Source: CAIZGX01 sp964511555 (GTDB lineage Bacteria; Bacteroidota; Bacteroidia; Flavobacteriales_D; Sanyastnellaceae). From it: a stretch of 64,000 nt of DNA. Shown here piece by piece: positions 9,019-17,837 of this stretch (within the stretch, counting starts at the first letter, position 1; each line of letters opens with the position of its first letter). Under the pieces are notes generated by a model. That model was not told the DNA's origin. It saw only the letters and a program-made list of their open reading frames with translations, and did not search any database. The stretch covers positions 19,197 through 83,196 of the forward strand of contig CAZEFR010000006.1 in the NCBI GenBank assembly GCA_964511555.1, given 5' to 3'. A program made the translations under genes and the position numbers.

Positions 9019-10028
9019 GCCCAGACTTTTGTTCCTTCCGAACAATTCTTACAGATATCTATTTCCTTTCTTCCTTTCAAGAGTTGTTTGCGGAACATTG
9101 CGTACGCTTTACCCTTCCAAATAGATTTAAAATCTTCCTTCGAAAGATTGCCCATTTCGTGGGTGGCGTCTTTGTCGAAACAACACGGAACTACCTTACC
9201 GTCCCAAGTGACCACTGCCCCGCTCCACATGCGCCAGCAGTGATTGTCTAACGAAGATTTCACAATAAACTTTCCATTCGAAAGACGTTTATATCGACTG
9301 TATTTTTCTACGGTTGGAATGAGTGGGTTACCGTTTTCGTAATCGTATACTTGCGCTGTCTTAAATCGAATTTCATCGACTTGATATTCATTAGCCAGTT
9401 GCTTCGCTTCTTCAATTTGATGCTCGTTTGGGCGTACGACCAAGAATTGAAATATGATATGCGGAGTATTTGATTTGAGATTTTTTCTTGCTTCAACCAA
9501 ATGCTTAGTTCCGTCTAACACCTTCTGCAACGAGCCGTGCACACGGTATTGCTCGTATACCTCTTGAGTGGTTCCGTCTATTGAAATTAAAATTCGATCT
9601 AAACCCGATTGCACTATTTCAACCGCTTTTTTTTCGGTAATAAAATGTGCGTTGGTGGAAGTGGAAGTATAAACACCTGCTTTCGAAGCCTTCGAAATGA
9701 ATTGTAGAATGTCGTTATGAATGAAGGGCTCTCCTTGAAAATAGAAATTCAAATAACTTAATGTTGGAGACAATTGATCGAGCCAACGATTGAAATTTTC
9801 AGCTTTTAAATTTCCTGTATCGCGCGAGAATTGTTTCAATCCGGAAGGACATTCAGGACATCCTAGATTGCACGCAGTGGTTGGTTCTATGCTGAGCGAA
9901 ATGGGCATACCCCATGGCTTTACTGATTTGAAGAAACGCGAAAAATAAAAACCTATATAAACAAGCAAAGCGTTTGATAAACGCTTTGCTGTTATTGTTT
10001 TTTGAATGAACCGAAGGAATTCCTTCAT
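9015..10028 (-). CDS. Radical SAM protein with SPASM-type C-terminal domain
   Basis: The 337-residue product has the radical SAM cluster motif CNLGCPEC with Cys53, Cys57 and Cys60 binding the [4Fe-4S] cluster that cleaves S-adenosylmethionine. The NFYFQGEPFIHND segment and the ISIDGTTQEVYEQYR segment are typical of the barrel. The C-terminal part has a cysteine set (CWRMWSG, VPCCFDKD, CKNCSEG) of the SPASM type, which usually holds extra Fe-S clusters in peptide- or glycan-modifying enzymes. No precursor peptide gene is visible next to it, so the substrate is unknown. It is co-directional with the GT117 gene seven bases upstream, which may hint at a glycan or envelope role, but this is only context. 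Confidence 0.85.
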   Translation of the reverse strand: MKEFLRFIQKTITAKRLSNALLVYIGFYFSRFFKSVKPWGMPISLSIEPTTACNLGCPECPSGLKQFSRDTGNLKAENFNRWLDQLSPTLSYLNFYFQGEPFIHNDILQFISKASKAGVYTSTSTNAHFITEKKAVEIVQSGLDRILISIDGTTQEVYEQYRVHGSLQKVLDGTKHLVEARKNLKSNTPHIIFQFLVVRPNEHQIEEAKQLANEYQVDEIRFKTAQVYDYENGNPLIPTVEKYSRYKRLSNGKFIVKSSLDNHCWRMWSGAVVTWDGKVVPCCFDKDATHEMGNLSKEDFKSIWKGKAYAMFRKQLLKGRKEIDICKNCSEGTKVWA

Positions 10029-10034
10029 TCCATT

Positions 10035-13000
10035 TTAGAATTTACCTTGACTCTTTCTGACGTTCGAAAGCGAGTCGAACCTTTCTTGTCCAAGCACTTT
10101 GATTAACGAATCACGCACTTTCATTTGTGCTTCGTAGGCTTCTTTCTTTCCGCGCTCTTCTTTCATTAATTCAAGTAGTCCAACGTTATCGAGCGCTGCC
10201 TCGTGCGCTGCGCGCATATTCTTCGCTGCCTCTGAACCTGGAACAAACGCTTCCATGTCTTTCACCAACTCTTCGTTAACGAACGCACTCATTTGCATCT
10301 TACGCTCAATGGATTTCTGTTCAGCTTTGGTAAGCGACGCGTAATAATCTAGCATTTGACTGTTCAATGCGAACACACGCTCGGCCAATTTCGTGGCAGT
10401 TTGAAGATCTCCTGCCTTGAATAACAACTCTGCTGTTTGCCACATGATTTGCGGTTGGTCGTATGGTGCATTCTTTTCAGGAAGAGCCGTTAACGACTTA
10501 TTCAACACAGCTTGTGCTTTGTCCATTTTGTTTTCAATAATGAACTGCTCCGCAAGATTATTCAATTGCATGCGAAGGTTCGTTACCATGCGACGATTGT
10601 TTTCATCGAGGTAGATGTCTTTCGTATCGATATTTCCCCATTGGAATTTATTCATTACATTATCGTACATCAACTCGGAAGCTACACCACCCGCCATGTT
10701 ATCTCGATCATAATCGGTGTGAAAGATTGGGGTTAATCTGTAAGCCAAACCTTCCAACTGGAAGTAAGGCTCAAGACCCATATAAGCCTCAGAACCGGTG
10801 GTAACAGCGAAGTAGATTGGACGCTCCCAGTTGTTATGAACGATTAAGTCCATAACCATCAGCTGTGCTTTGGTAATGAACTGACGTGGGTTCTCACCGT
10901 TGTCATCCATTAATGCAAAGCTCATAGTACTTACCAATGAATCGTTGGCTCCAACGTATTGACTGAACTTCGCTTGATTCTCTTTCGATACAGCATAAGA
11001 GAATTGATAGTTCGGCATTACGCTGAATTTCTTGTAACCGAAATCTTGAATTTTCGCGTCATCTAAACAGTAAGCCAATGCCTCTTCCAATGGCGTTAGT
11101 GCGGTGTCTGAATTCAACACAATCAGATCCCGCGTTCCTTGACGGTACTTATACTCGGGTATAGAGAAAGGCACGGGAGCGCTTTCGTATTGACGACGTT
11201 TCATTTGATCGATATACCAATCGGTATTCAATAATGAGAGGTTCACTACACGCACATCGGTACGAACACCTTCTACTTCTTGTGCATACCACAATGGGAA
11301 GGTATCGTTGTCACCGTTGGTGAAAATGATGGCGTTGGGTTGAAGTGAATTCAAATAGTTTTTCGCCATATCAATTCCTGTTCTGCGGTCTGAACGGTCG
11401 TGATCGTCCCAACCTTGCGCTGCCATTAACACAGGAGCAACAAGAGAAACTAAAAAAGCAATTCCGGCTAGTGCGGTTGAAGGAACGTTCTTCAACATGG
11501 CCTTCAACCAAAAATAAATTGCTGCAACACCCAAGCCAATCCAGATTGCAAAAGCGTAGAACGAACCTGCATATGCGTAGTCGCGTTCACGCGGTTGAAG
11601 CGGCGTTTGATTCAGATAAACAACAATGGCGAATCCGGTTAAAACGAAAAGCAAACCAACAACAATGAAGTCGTTTCTGTGACGAAGCAATTGATAAACT
11701 AAACCAAGTAATCCGATCAAAAGCGGAATCATGTAATACGAGTTGTTCGCCTTGTTGTTTTTCGACAATTCAGGAACAGCCTCTTGATTACCTAAGCGAG
11801 CTTCATCGTAGAAACCGATACCTGTCTTCCAGTTTCCGTCTACGAAATCTCCGTGTCCTTGCGTGTCGTTTTGTCTTCCTGCGAAATTCCACATGAAGTA
11901 TCTCCAGTACATCCAATTCACTTGGTAACTGAAGAAATAGCCCATGTTTTCACTGAAGGTTGGTGTACGCTTTACATCTTTCAGCTCAGCCCAAATTTTA
12001 TATTGTTGAATATGGCTTCCTTGACTGCTATACATACGCGGAAACACATGGGTTTGAGCGTAGTTTGGCTCAGTCGCTTTCTTCTCGCCTGTTTCCAAAT
12101 ACTCTTCCTTCACCATTAATTTCTGATCGGTGTTATTTGAAATGTATTGCTCGGCTTCAAATCTGTTTTTGAAGGAAACCACCAACTTCTTTTTGCTGTT
12201 GTCTTCACGCACGCTGTATGATTTCACATACACTTCATTTCCATCTAAATAAGGTTTGTTACGCACTTGCGGTGTGTTGAAGTATTGTCCGCGAAGAAGC
12301 GGGCGATCACCGTACTGTTCACGATTCATGTATGAAACCAAAGCAAAGAAGTTGTTCGGCTTATTTTCGTTCATTGGCGTATCCGCCTGCGAACGAATAA
12401 CGATGGTCGCGAAGGTGGTGTAACCAATCAATGCAACAGCAACGCTCCAAGTAAGTGTATTCACTGCTACCCATCCGCGTTTCTTCGAATAGATGATTAA
12501 TGCAACGAGACCTCCAATTAGAATTAATGCATAGAAGATTACCCCTGTGTTGAAAGGCATTCCGAGCGTGTTCGTGAAGAAACGCTCAAACCACGCTGCA
12601 ATTTGAATTGACCAAATTAAAATAACGGTTTGCATCAAGAATAACAATCCCAAAGCAACGCCCGAAGTAATGGCAACGCCTTTCCAAGAGAAGGTGTTCT
12701 TCTTGAAATAATACACAAAGCAGATTGCGGGAATAGCCAACAAGTTCAATAAGTGAACGCCGATGGACAACCCCATGAGGTACGCAATTAAGATGATCCA
12801 ACGCAAGTTGCTTGGCTCATCGGCTTCACTTTCCCATTTCAAAATTGCCCAGAAAACTACAGCTGTGAATAACGAAGACATGGCGTAAACTTCACCTTCC
12901 ACTGCACTGAACCAAAACGTATCGCTGAATGTGTATGCGAATGCGCCGATTAATCCGGCTGCGAAAATGATCAGGTTCTTGTTGTCGTTTTTATCTCCGT

Positions 13001-13319
13001 CTTTGTCCACCATTTTCTTCGCGAGGTGCGTGATGGTCCAGAAGAGGAACATAATGGTAGCTCCGGAAGAAACGGCTGAAAGTGTATTGACCGCATAGGG
13101 AACATTTTCTACTCCAACGAATGCAGAAAATAAACGTGCAATAAGCATGAACAAAGGCGCCCCTGGAGGGTGACCAACTTCGAGTTTATAAGCCGAGGCA
13201 ATGAACTCACCGCAATCCCAGAAAGGCATTGTTGGTTCGAGGGTCATCATGTATACAGCGGTTGCTGCCATAAACATGAACCAACCTAAAATAATGTTTG
13301 CACGTTGAAACGAAATCAT
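10035..13319 (-). CDS. DUF2723 / GT117 family membrane glycosyltransferase
   Basis: The 1094-residue protein opens with a polytopic membrane domain (first helix near residues 12-30; the conserved MPFWDCGEFIASAYKLEVGHPPG region at about 32-54) that defines DUF2723 (protein O-mannosyltransferase, TMEM260-like; GT117). Further helices follow at about 75-300 and again at about 510-630, with the LQPRERDYAYAGSFYAFAIW motif between them. The C-terminal 450 residues are soluble, starting with IFTNGDNDTFPLWYAQEVEGVR and ending in a TPR-like helical tail (about 930-1094). In Bacteroidota such proteins are thought to O-glycosylate secreted proteins in the periplasm; donor and acceptor cannot be read from the sequence. 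It sits 36 bases downstream of mce. Confidence 0.88.
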   Translation of the reverse strand: MISFQRANIILGWFMFMAATAVYMMTLEPTMPFWDCGEFIASAYKLEVGHPPGAPLFMLIARLFSAFVGVENVPYAVNTLSAVSSGATIMFLFWTITHLAKKMVDKDGDKNDNKNLIIFAAGLIGAFAYTFSDTFWFSAVEGEVYAMSSLFTAVVFWAILKWESEADEPSNLRWIILIAYLMGLSIGVHLLNLLAIPAICFVYYFKKNTFSWKGVAITSGVALGLLFLMQTVILIWSIQIAAWFERFFTNTLGMPFNTGVIFYALILIGGLVALIIYSKKRGWVAVNTLTWSVAVALIGYTTFATIVIRSQADTPMNENKPNNFFALVSYMNREQYGDRPLLRGQYFNTPQVRNKPYLDGNEVYVKSYSVREDNSKKKLVVSFKNRFEAEQYISNNTDQKLMVKEEYLETGEKKATEPNYAQTHVFPRMYSSQGSHIQQYKIWAELKDVKRTPTFSENMGYFFSYQVNWMYWRYFMWNFAGRQNDTQGHGDFVDGNWKTGIGFYDEARLGNQEAVPELSKNNKANNSYYMIPLLIGLLGLVYQLLRHRNDFIVVGLLFVLTGFAIVVYLNQTPLQPRERDYAYAGSFYAFAIWIGLGVAAIYFWLKAMLKNVPSTALAGIAFLVSLVAPVLMAAQGWDDHDRSDRRTGIDMAKNYLNSLQPNAIIFTNGDNDTFPLWYAQEVEGVRTDVRVVNLSLLNTDWYIDQMKRRQYESAPVPFSIPEYKYRQGTRDLIVLNSDTALTPLEEALAYCLDDAKIQDFGYKKFSVMPNYQFSYAVSKENQAKFSQYVGANDSLVSTMSFALMDDNGENPRQFITKAQLMVMDLIVHNNWERPIYFAVTTGSEAYMGLEPYFQLEGLAYRLTPIFHTDYDRDNMAGGVASELMYDNVMNKFQWGNIDTKDIYLDENNRRMVTNLRMQLNNLAEQFIIENKMDKAQAVLNKSLTALPEKNAPYDQPQIMWQTAELLFKAGDLQTATKLAERVFALNSQMLDYYASLTKAEQKSIERKMQMSAFVNEELVKDMEAFVPGSEAAKNMRAAHEAALDNVGLLELMKEERGKKEAYEAQMKVRDSLIKVLGQERFDSLSNVRKSQGKF

Positions 13320-13355
13320 ATTCTTAATTTGAAGTGAGGCGAAGATACATTTTTT

Positions 13356-13754
13356 TTAGACGCGTTCTTGACACAATTCCACCAAAACTGAATTGCTACT
13401 TTTCGGATGAAGAAAGGCAATGAGCTTGTTGTCTGCGCCTTCTTTTGGAGCATCGTGAATCATGGTAAAGCCCTCGGATTTCAAGCGTTCTATTTCAGCA
13501 TAAATATCCTGAACTTCGAAGGCAATGTGGTGCATTCCTTCCTTGTTCTTTTCGATGAATTTTGCAATGGCGCTATCTGGTGAAGTGGCTTGAAGTAATT
13601 CTATTTTCGACTCTCCAACTTGGAAGAATGAAGTGATGACATTCTCCGATTCAACGCGTTCTTCTTTGTAGGGTTTAACGCCAAGTAGGGCAGAAAAAAT
13701 TTCATTCGAAGCAGCAATGTCTTTCACTGCAATACCAATGTGTTCAATTTTCAT
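13356..13754 (-). CDS. mce: Methylmalonyl-CoA epimerase
   Basis: This 132-residue vicinal-oxygen-chelate protein interconverts the (R) and (S) forms of methylmalonyl-CoA, linking propionyl-CoA breakdown to succinyl-CoA. The paired beta-alpha-beta-beta-beta modules are clear: MKIEHIGIAVKDI with metal ligand His5, the central GMHHIAFEV with a second histidine, and the final VLVELCQ glutamate. Length is standard. It is the last gene of a tight minus-strand run and follows the Rieske-like lipoprotein gene by seven bases. The mutase subunits are not in the window. A glyoxalase assignment is less likely given the close match to epimerases. Confidence 0.92.
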   Translation of the reverse strand: MKIEHIGIAVKDIAASNEIFSALLGVKPYKEERVESENVITSFFQVGESKIELLQATSPDSAIAKFIEKNKEGMHHIAFEVQDIYAEIERLKSEGFTMIHDAPKEGADNKLIAFLHPKSSNSVLVELCQERV

Positions 13755-13761
13755 AAAGCAA

Positions 13762-14199
13762 TTAATTATACAAATGAAGATTTCCGGTTACCGAATTGTA
13801 ATCGGCATTGTATTGGAGCAAATTGAAGTTTGCAGGACCGTTGATTAAACTGCCGTCTGAAAGCAACCATTTACTTCCCGAACAGGTGTCTGATACTGTA
13901 ACGTTATCTGAATTCACTTGTACATAACACGGATTATCAGGATTGTATGTACTTCTGGCATCAAAGACAGAAAACACATCGATATCGTTGCGATATATTA
14001 TCAAATCAACTGTATTTCCGTTGAAGTAGATCCACCCTGTTGGAACGGTTAAATCGAAGAATGACGGCTCAAATATGTTTATGTTAATGGAAAAAGCCAC
14101 CTGGTTGAGCATTTGACTTCGGTCTGTGCACGAATGCATGGGGACGAATAAAAGTGCTAAGAATAAAAATCCTGCAATGAGTTTCTTCAACTTATTCAT
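13762..14199 (-). CDS. Small lipoprotein resembling a ligand-less Rieske domain
   Basis: The 145-residue product has a signal peptide with a probable lipobox (FVPMHSC, Cys24). The rest recalls the small Rieske-like lipoproteins common in Bacteroidota, which end in a 'DGS.. GPA...L..Y' stretch: here LLSDGSLINGPANFNLLQY, then GNLHLYN. In true Rieske proteins two Cys-x-His-type pairs bind a [2Fe-2S] cluster. Here only NPCYVQ and DTCSGSKW remain and the histidines are absent, so cluster binding is unlikely. The two cysteines could instead form a disulfide. The gene overlaps tsaB by eight bases. The fold assignment is inference and the function unknown. Confidence 0.7.
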   Translation of the reverse strand: MNKLKKLIAGFLFLALLFVPMHSCTDRSQMLNQVAFSININIFEPSFFDLTVPTGWIYFNGNTVDLIIYRNDIDVFSVFDARSTYNPDNPCYVQVNSDNVTVSDTCSGSKWLLSDGSLINGPANFNLLQYNADYNSVTGNLHLYN

Positions 14200-14842
14200 T
14201 TAACATGTTTTTTTTTGATACTGTTGGAACAAACTCCTTCAAGTAAAAAGGTTCTATTTGCGCCATGTGCTCCTCAAATTTAGCAGAAGAATTGGGTAAT
14301 AATCCCATAAAATGTTTCGCGCTCGGTGAGATTAATTTAACTTGATCTTCCTTCCCCAAAAAATCATTCAATTTAAACGCAGCATCTCCCACAAAAATTG
14401 CCTTTTCAATTCCGAGATTGGCTCGCCACTCTTCATTCAGCGTAGTGAATGACCAATTTCCATTCACATAAACATAGGCATCGCTTCTTCTTGCATCGAT
14501 TAAAGCTATAGGAGTAGATCCCGATTCACTTCCAACCGAATTAACCAAAAGTTCTCCTGTTGTAATGGGCACCATTCCGATGTTCAAGGCGTACGCTAAT
14601 CCCTTTGCTGCTGTCACTCCGATCCGTAAACCAGTGTATGAACCAGGACCAATTCCAACTGCGATTCCAACTAAGTCTGAAGGTTTCAGATTGTTTCGAT
14701 CGAGTATATCTTTCATCATTTGGTGTAGTGCTTCCGCATGAACGAATTCACTTTCTTCACGCTCAAAAAGATCGACAAGGACGTTGTCTTTGATGAGTGC
14801 GACACTGCAATTCCGCGTAGCGGTTTCCAAACACAAATACAT
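14192..14842 (-). CDS. tsaB: tRNA threonylcarbamoyladenosine biosynthesis protein TsaB
   Basis: TsaB is the pseudo-enzyme partner of TsaD in making the N6-threonylcarbamoyl modification at A37 of ANN-decoding tRNAs. The ASKHA-fold start LCLETATRNCSVALI and the signature GIAVGIGPGSYTGLRIGVTAAKGLA (about residues 61-85) are diagnostic. The 216-residue length is normal for Bacteroidota, and the C-terminal PFYLKEF segment fits. The start ATG shares a base with the stop of the upstream efflux adaptor gene, so the two are translationally linked. The TsaD, TsaE and TsaC partners are elsewhere. Confidence 0.94.
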   Translation of the reverse strand: MYLCLETATRNCSVALIKDNVLVDLFEREESEFVHAEALHQMMKDILDRNNLKPSDLVGIAVGIGPGSYTGLRIGVTAAKGLAYALNIGMVPITTGELLVNSVGSESGSTPIALIDARRSDAYVYVNGNWSFTTLNEEWRANLGIEKAIFVGDAAFKLNDFLGKEDQVKLISPSAKHFMGLLPNSSAKFEEHMAQIEPFYLKEFVPTVSKKNMLNE

Positions 14843-16113
14843 TATTTCTTCTCCTCGAGCTTAATCTTATCTCCGTTCTCCAATTCTTTCGACAAGAGTT
14901 CATACGGACCGGTAACAATCTCCTCTCCTTCGTTCAATCCGCTTGTAATTTGAATAAACGTTCCGTCTTGAATTCCAGTTTGAACTTGTTTCATTTCAAC
15001 TGTATCATCTGCCTTCTTCACGAAAACCACTGTTAATGAAATATTATTTTGAATTGAATCTGCGCGTGTTGTCACTGCGGCTGTAGGCACCGAAAGGGCT
15101 TGACTGGCTTCGTCTGTGTGAATTTTCACTGTTGCACTCATGCCTGGCTTGAAGGGTGAATTGTTCTCTGAATTTCCACTAACACCTGCATACGATTCTT
15201 TTACAATTTTCACCTTAACAGAAAAGTTGGTTACCTGCTCTGTGCTTGCTGCAAGACCTTGTCCTGAATTTAAGGCGGAGGAACCTACTTCAGTTACCAC
15301 GCCTTTGAAAACTTGATCGCTGAATGCGTCTATTTCAACATCAGCGGTATCGCCTACTTGGACGTGAACAATGTCTGTTTCATTTACTTCTAAATCAATT
15401 TCCATTTCATTCAAAACAGAAACCTTCATAATCACATCTCCGCTCATCATGTTGTTTCCAAGAACTGTTTCTCCGAGCTCTTTAGCGAGCGCAGTCACCG
15501 TTCCTGAAATAGGCGCAACAATGGTTGTTCTTCTCAGGTTTTCTTGAGCTTCACTCTTACCTGCATCAGCACTAGCTATGGAAAAGTTCGCGCTGTGAAC
15601 GCTTTCTTCAGCGGCTTCAACTTCGGCGATAGATGTTTCCAATGCGTTGCTCGCGTTATCGTATTCGGCTTGAGAGATTGCCTTTTGCTCGATTAATTTT
15701 GAGAGTCTCGCAAGGGTAGTTTCTTGCAAACGTTTTTGAGCCTTGGCTTGCGTTAAGCGTGCTTTCGCGCTAGACAAATTACTTTTTGCTGTATTCAATG
15801 CGGCTTCTGCGCGACTGAGTGCAGAGACATAAAGATCAGGATTGATGCGCACAAGCAATTGTCCCTTCTGAACGAAGTCTCCTTCTTTCACAGGCAGTTC
15901 AACAATTTGCCCAGAAACTTCAGACTGAATTTTCACTTCCACGGAAGGTTGAACTTTTCCGCTTGCAGCAACTACTTCACTCAAATTTCTTCTCTCCGAT
16001 TTTCCGAGTGTAACCACTTTTGCATCTCCAGAACCGAATATCATTGGCAGTACAATGCCTGCAATAATCAAAACGATTACTGAAATCCAAATCCATCTTT
16101 TCTTATTTTTCAT
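14842..16113 (-). CDS. Periplasmic adaptor (membrane fusion) protein, MacA/HlyD-like
   Basis: The 423-residue protein has one N-terminal membrane helix (about residues 6-26) and then the classic adaptor layout: half a biotinyl-lipoyl domain (VKIQSEVSGQIVELPVKEGDFVQKGQLL), a long helical hairpin rich in Ala and Glu (about 110-195), the second lipoyl half (TIVAPISGTVTAL), a beta-barrel domain and a membrane-proximal domain. It would bridge an inner-membrane pump to TolC. Its ATG overlaps the tolC-like stop by four bases. MacA-type adaptors normally pair with a MacB ABC permease, but none lies beside it, so the pump is unknown. Confidence 0.9.
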   Translation of the reverse strand: MKNKKRWIWISVIVLIIAGIVLPMIFGSGDAKVVTLGKSERRNLSEVVAASGKVQPSVEVKIQSEVSGQIVELPVKEGDFVQKGQLLVRINPDLYVSALSRAEAALNTAKSNLSSAKARLTQAKAQKRLQETTLARLSKLIEQKAISQAEYDNASNALETSIAEVEAAEESVHSANFSIASADAGKSEAQENLRRTTIVAPISGTVTALAKELGETVLGNNMMSGDVIMKVSVLNEMEIDLEVNETDIVHVQVGDTADVEIDAFSDQVFKGVVTEVGSSALNSGQGLAASTEQVTNFSVKVKIVKESYAGVSGNSENNSPFKPGMSATVKIHTDEASQALSVPTAAVTTRADSIQNNISLTVVFVKKADDTVEMKQVQTGIQDGTFIQITSGLNEGEEIVTGPYELLSKELENGDKIKLEEKK

Positions 16114-17540
16114 GGTTGTGACATTAGAGGGACTCCCATGTAGAAGTCTATTATTTTCCGTTTAAAAATCCAATCGTATTTACTTCGAACAAAGTTCGAT
16201 TCAGCTTGCTGCAATCTATTTTGCGCGTCTAAGTATTCGGAAAGACCAACAACTCCCTGATTAAATCGAAGTTCGTTCCAATCGAAGGCCAAGCGACTGG
16301 CATCTACCGCTTTTTCTGTTGCGATATAATTGGCCTTCGCTCTTAATACATCTAAATATGCCTTACGAACTTCTTGTTCGAGTTGAATTTTAGTCTGTTG
16401 AACGTTTAGCTCATTATCGGTCCGAGTGAGTTGCGCTCGTTTGATATTCACATCGTTCGAGAACCCGTTGAAGATGGGAAGAGTTAGACTGAAGAAGAGA
16501 GATTGATTGACATTGTCTTGCAATTGATTTCCAAAAGGCTTCGTCGTATAGTCGTCTAATGTGTATACCGCTTGTGGAAAAGAGAAAACATATTCGTTCG
16601 AGCCGAAAATCTGACCAATGGGATAAGCCAATGAATCTGGTGAACCTGTTAGCACTTTCGAAGCACCTGAATAACCTGAGCCATACGAATAACTCATGCT
16701 GAGCCTTGGCGACATTCCTCCTTTAGCGATGCTGAGGTTCAGATCACTTGATGCTAGTGTAAGCTCGGCTGATTTAATTTGAGGAAATGTTGTTAGTGCA
16801 TTTTGAACGCACTGTGTCAAATCGGGAATTTGCTCAGCAATGTTCAATGTTGAGGGGTCTACCTGAATAGAAAAGCTCCTTTGCTCCTGCTCTGTCAATT
16901 GCATCAATTGGGCAATGTCTAAAATAGCCGACTGTACGTTGTTTGCTGCTGAAATATAATTGGCTTCATCTGAAAGCAATTGTGCTTCAATGTCTCTGAG
17001 ACTTCCTTCGGCAGCATTGCCTGCATTCACTAAATCGGTAATGCGCTTAACTTGTTCCTTGGTTCGGTTCACCGTTAGCTCCGTTGAAGCCTGGAGCTCT
17101 TGGGTTAAAAGAACATTCAAATAAGCTACAGAAACTTGCAGTGCCAATTGATTGCGTTGGAAGTCAAAAGCGAGCATTTGCGCCCGCGTATCGACTTGCG
17201 CCTTCTTGTATTGATTCACGTTTTGCAACCCTGAGAATAATGTAACACTTGTTGACAGACCCAAGCTATTGCTCTGAATACGCTGCGACGCGAATTGATT
17301 TGTAAATGGGTCAATTCTCTGACCCCAGTTGTATCCGTGAGAGACTTGACCGTTCAAGTTAGGGAGAAAATTCCCCAATGCCTGTTCTTGGTTCAGCCTT
17401 GTTTGTTCAAGTCCAAGATTATTTCTCTTCAAACTTATATTCCGTTCAATAGCTGTTTCAACGGATTGTTGCAAGGTCCATTGAGCTTGAGAACAGTGAC
17501 TTCCTACGATAATTAGGAATAAGAGGAAATGACACTTCAT
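16110..17540 (-). CDS. TolC family outer-membrane efflux protein
   Basis: The 476-residue product has a signal peptide ending near GSHCSQAQ and two repeats of the outer-membrane efflux protein family, each with a long coiled-coil (for example AIERNISLKRNNLGLEQTRL near 30 and YLDVLRAKANYIATEKAVDA near 395), separated by beta-strand segments. It would form the trimeric channel-tunnel that accepts substrate from the adaptor encoded just downstream. The late motif RFNQGVVGLSEYLDAQNRL is typical of the family. It is the first gene of a run continuing through the adaptor, tsaB, the Rieske-like lipoprotein and mce. A hairpin between it and the oxidase operon suggests it starts its own transcript. 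Confidence 0.92.
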   Translation of the reverse strand: MKCHFLLFLIIVGSHCSQAQWTLQQSVETAIERNISLKRNNLGLEQTRLNQEQALGNFLPNLNGQVSHGYNWGQRIDPFTNQFASQRIQSNSLGLSTSVTLFSGLQNVNQYKKAQVDTRAQMLAFDFQRNQLALQVSVAYLNVLLTQELQASTELTVNRTKEQVKRITDLVNAGNAAEGSLRDIEAQLLSDEANYISAANNVQSAILDIAQLMQLTEQEQRSFSIQVDPSTLNIAEQIPDLTQCVQNALTTFPQIKSAELTLASSDLNLSIAKGGMSPRLSMSYSYGSGYSGASKVLTGSPDSLAYPIGQIFGSNEYVFSFPQAVYTLDDYTTKPFGNQLQDNVNQSLFFSLTLPIFNGFSNDVNIKRAQLTRTDNELNVQQTKIQLEQEVRKAYLDVLRAKANYIATEKAVDASRLAFDWNELRFNQGVVGLSEYLDAQNRLQQAESNFVRSKYDWIFKRKIIDFYMGVPLMSQP

Positions 17541-17555
17541 ATATCTTCAAAATTT

Positions 17556-17577
17556 CCGAAAATAACGGGATTTTCGG
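17556..17577 (-). terminator. Candidate terminator after the cytochrome oxidase operon
   Basis: CCGAAAAT (17556-17563) pairs perfectly with ATTTTCGG (17570-17577) around a six-base loop, followed on the minus strand by AAATTTTG. It lies 25 bases past the stop of the small CxxC gene and 16 bases before the tolC-like start. The stem is AT-rich and the T-tract short, so termination may be partial. Confidence 0.45.
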
Positions 17578-17601
17578 TTATCAAAGGTAACTGAAGTTCT
17601 T

Positions 17602-17835
17602 TTAATTCGCTTTGAAGAAATTCGCGATACGTTTTCTGAAAAAGACAATAGCAAGAACAAGCAAAAGCGTATATGGAATAAGCATGAGGTAGAGGATTCC
17701 TGTGTTTAATCCCTCAGCTAAACTTCCCGAAGTATTCTGGTTTGCTGTTTCAGCAGTTGCCTTACACATGGCACATTGAGCACTGGTTGCGAGATTCACC
17801 AGAACGAAGAACAACAGAAAGAATATCTTTTTCAT
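17602..17835 (-). CDS. 77-residue periplasmic CxxC membrane protein in the oxidase operon
   Basis: I place the start at the ATG 17833-17835, which gives a signal peptide (MKKIFFLLFF to ATSAQ) immediately followed by QCAMCKA, a CxxC motif at the mature N-terminus. After a polar stretch of about 20 residues comes one membrane helix (GILYLMLIPYTLLLVLAIVFF) and a basic C-terminus (RKRIANFF), which would face the cytoplasm. The gene starts two bases after the DUF420 stop and ends the operon. I do not recognise a named family. A copper-handling or thiol role in oxidase assembly is suggested by the motif and the neighbours, but is inference. Confidence 0.8.
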   Translation of the reverse strand: MKKIFFLLFFVLVNLATSAQCAMCKATAETANQNTSGSLAEGLNTGILYLMLIPYTLLLVLAIVFFRKRIANFFKAN

Positions 17836-17837
17836 AA

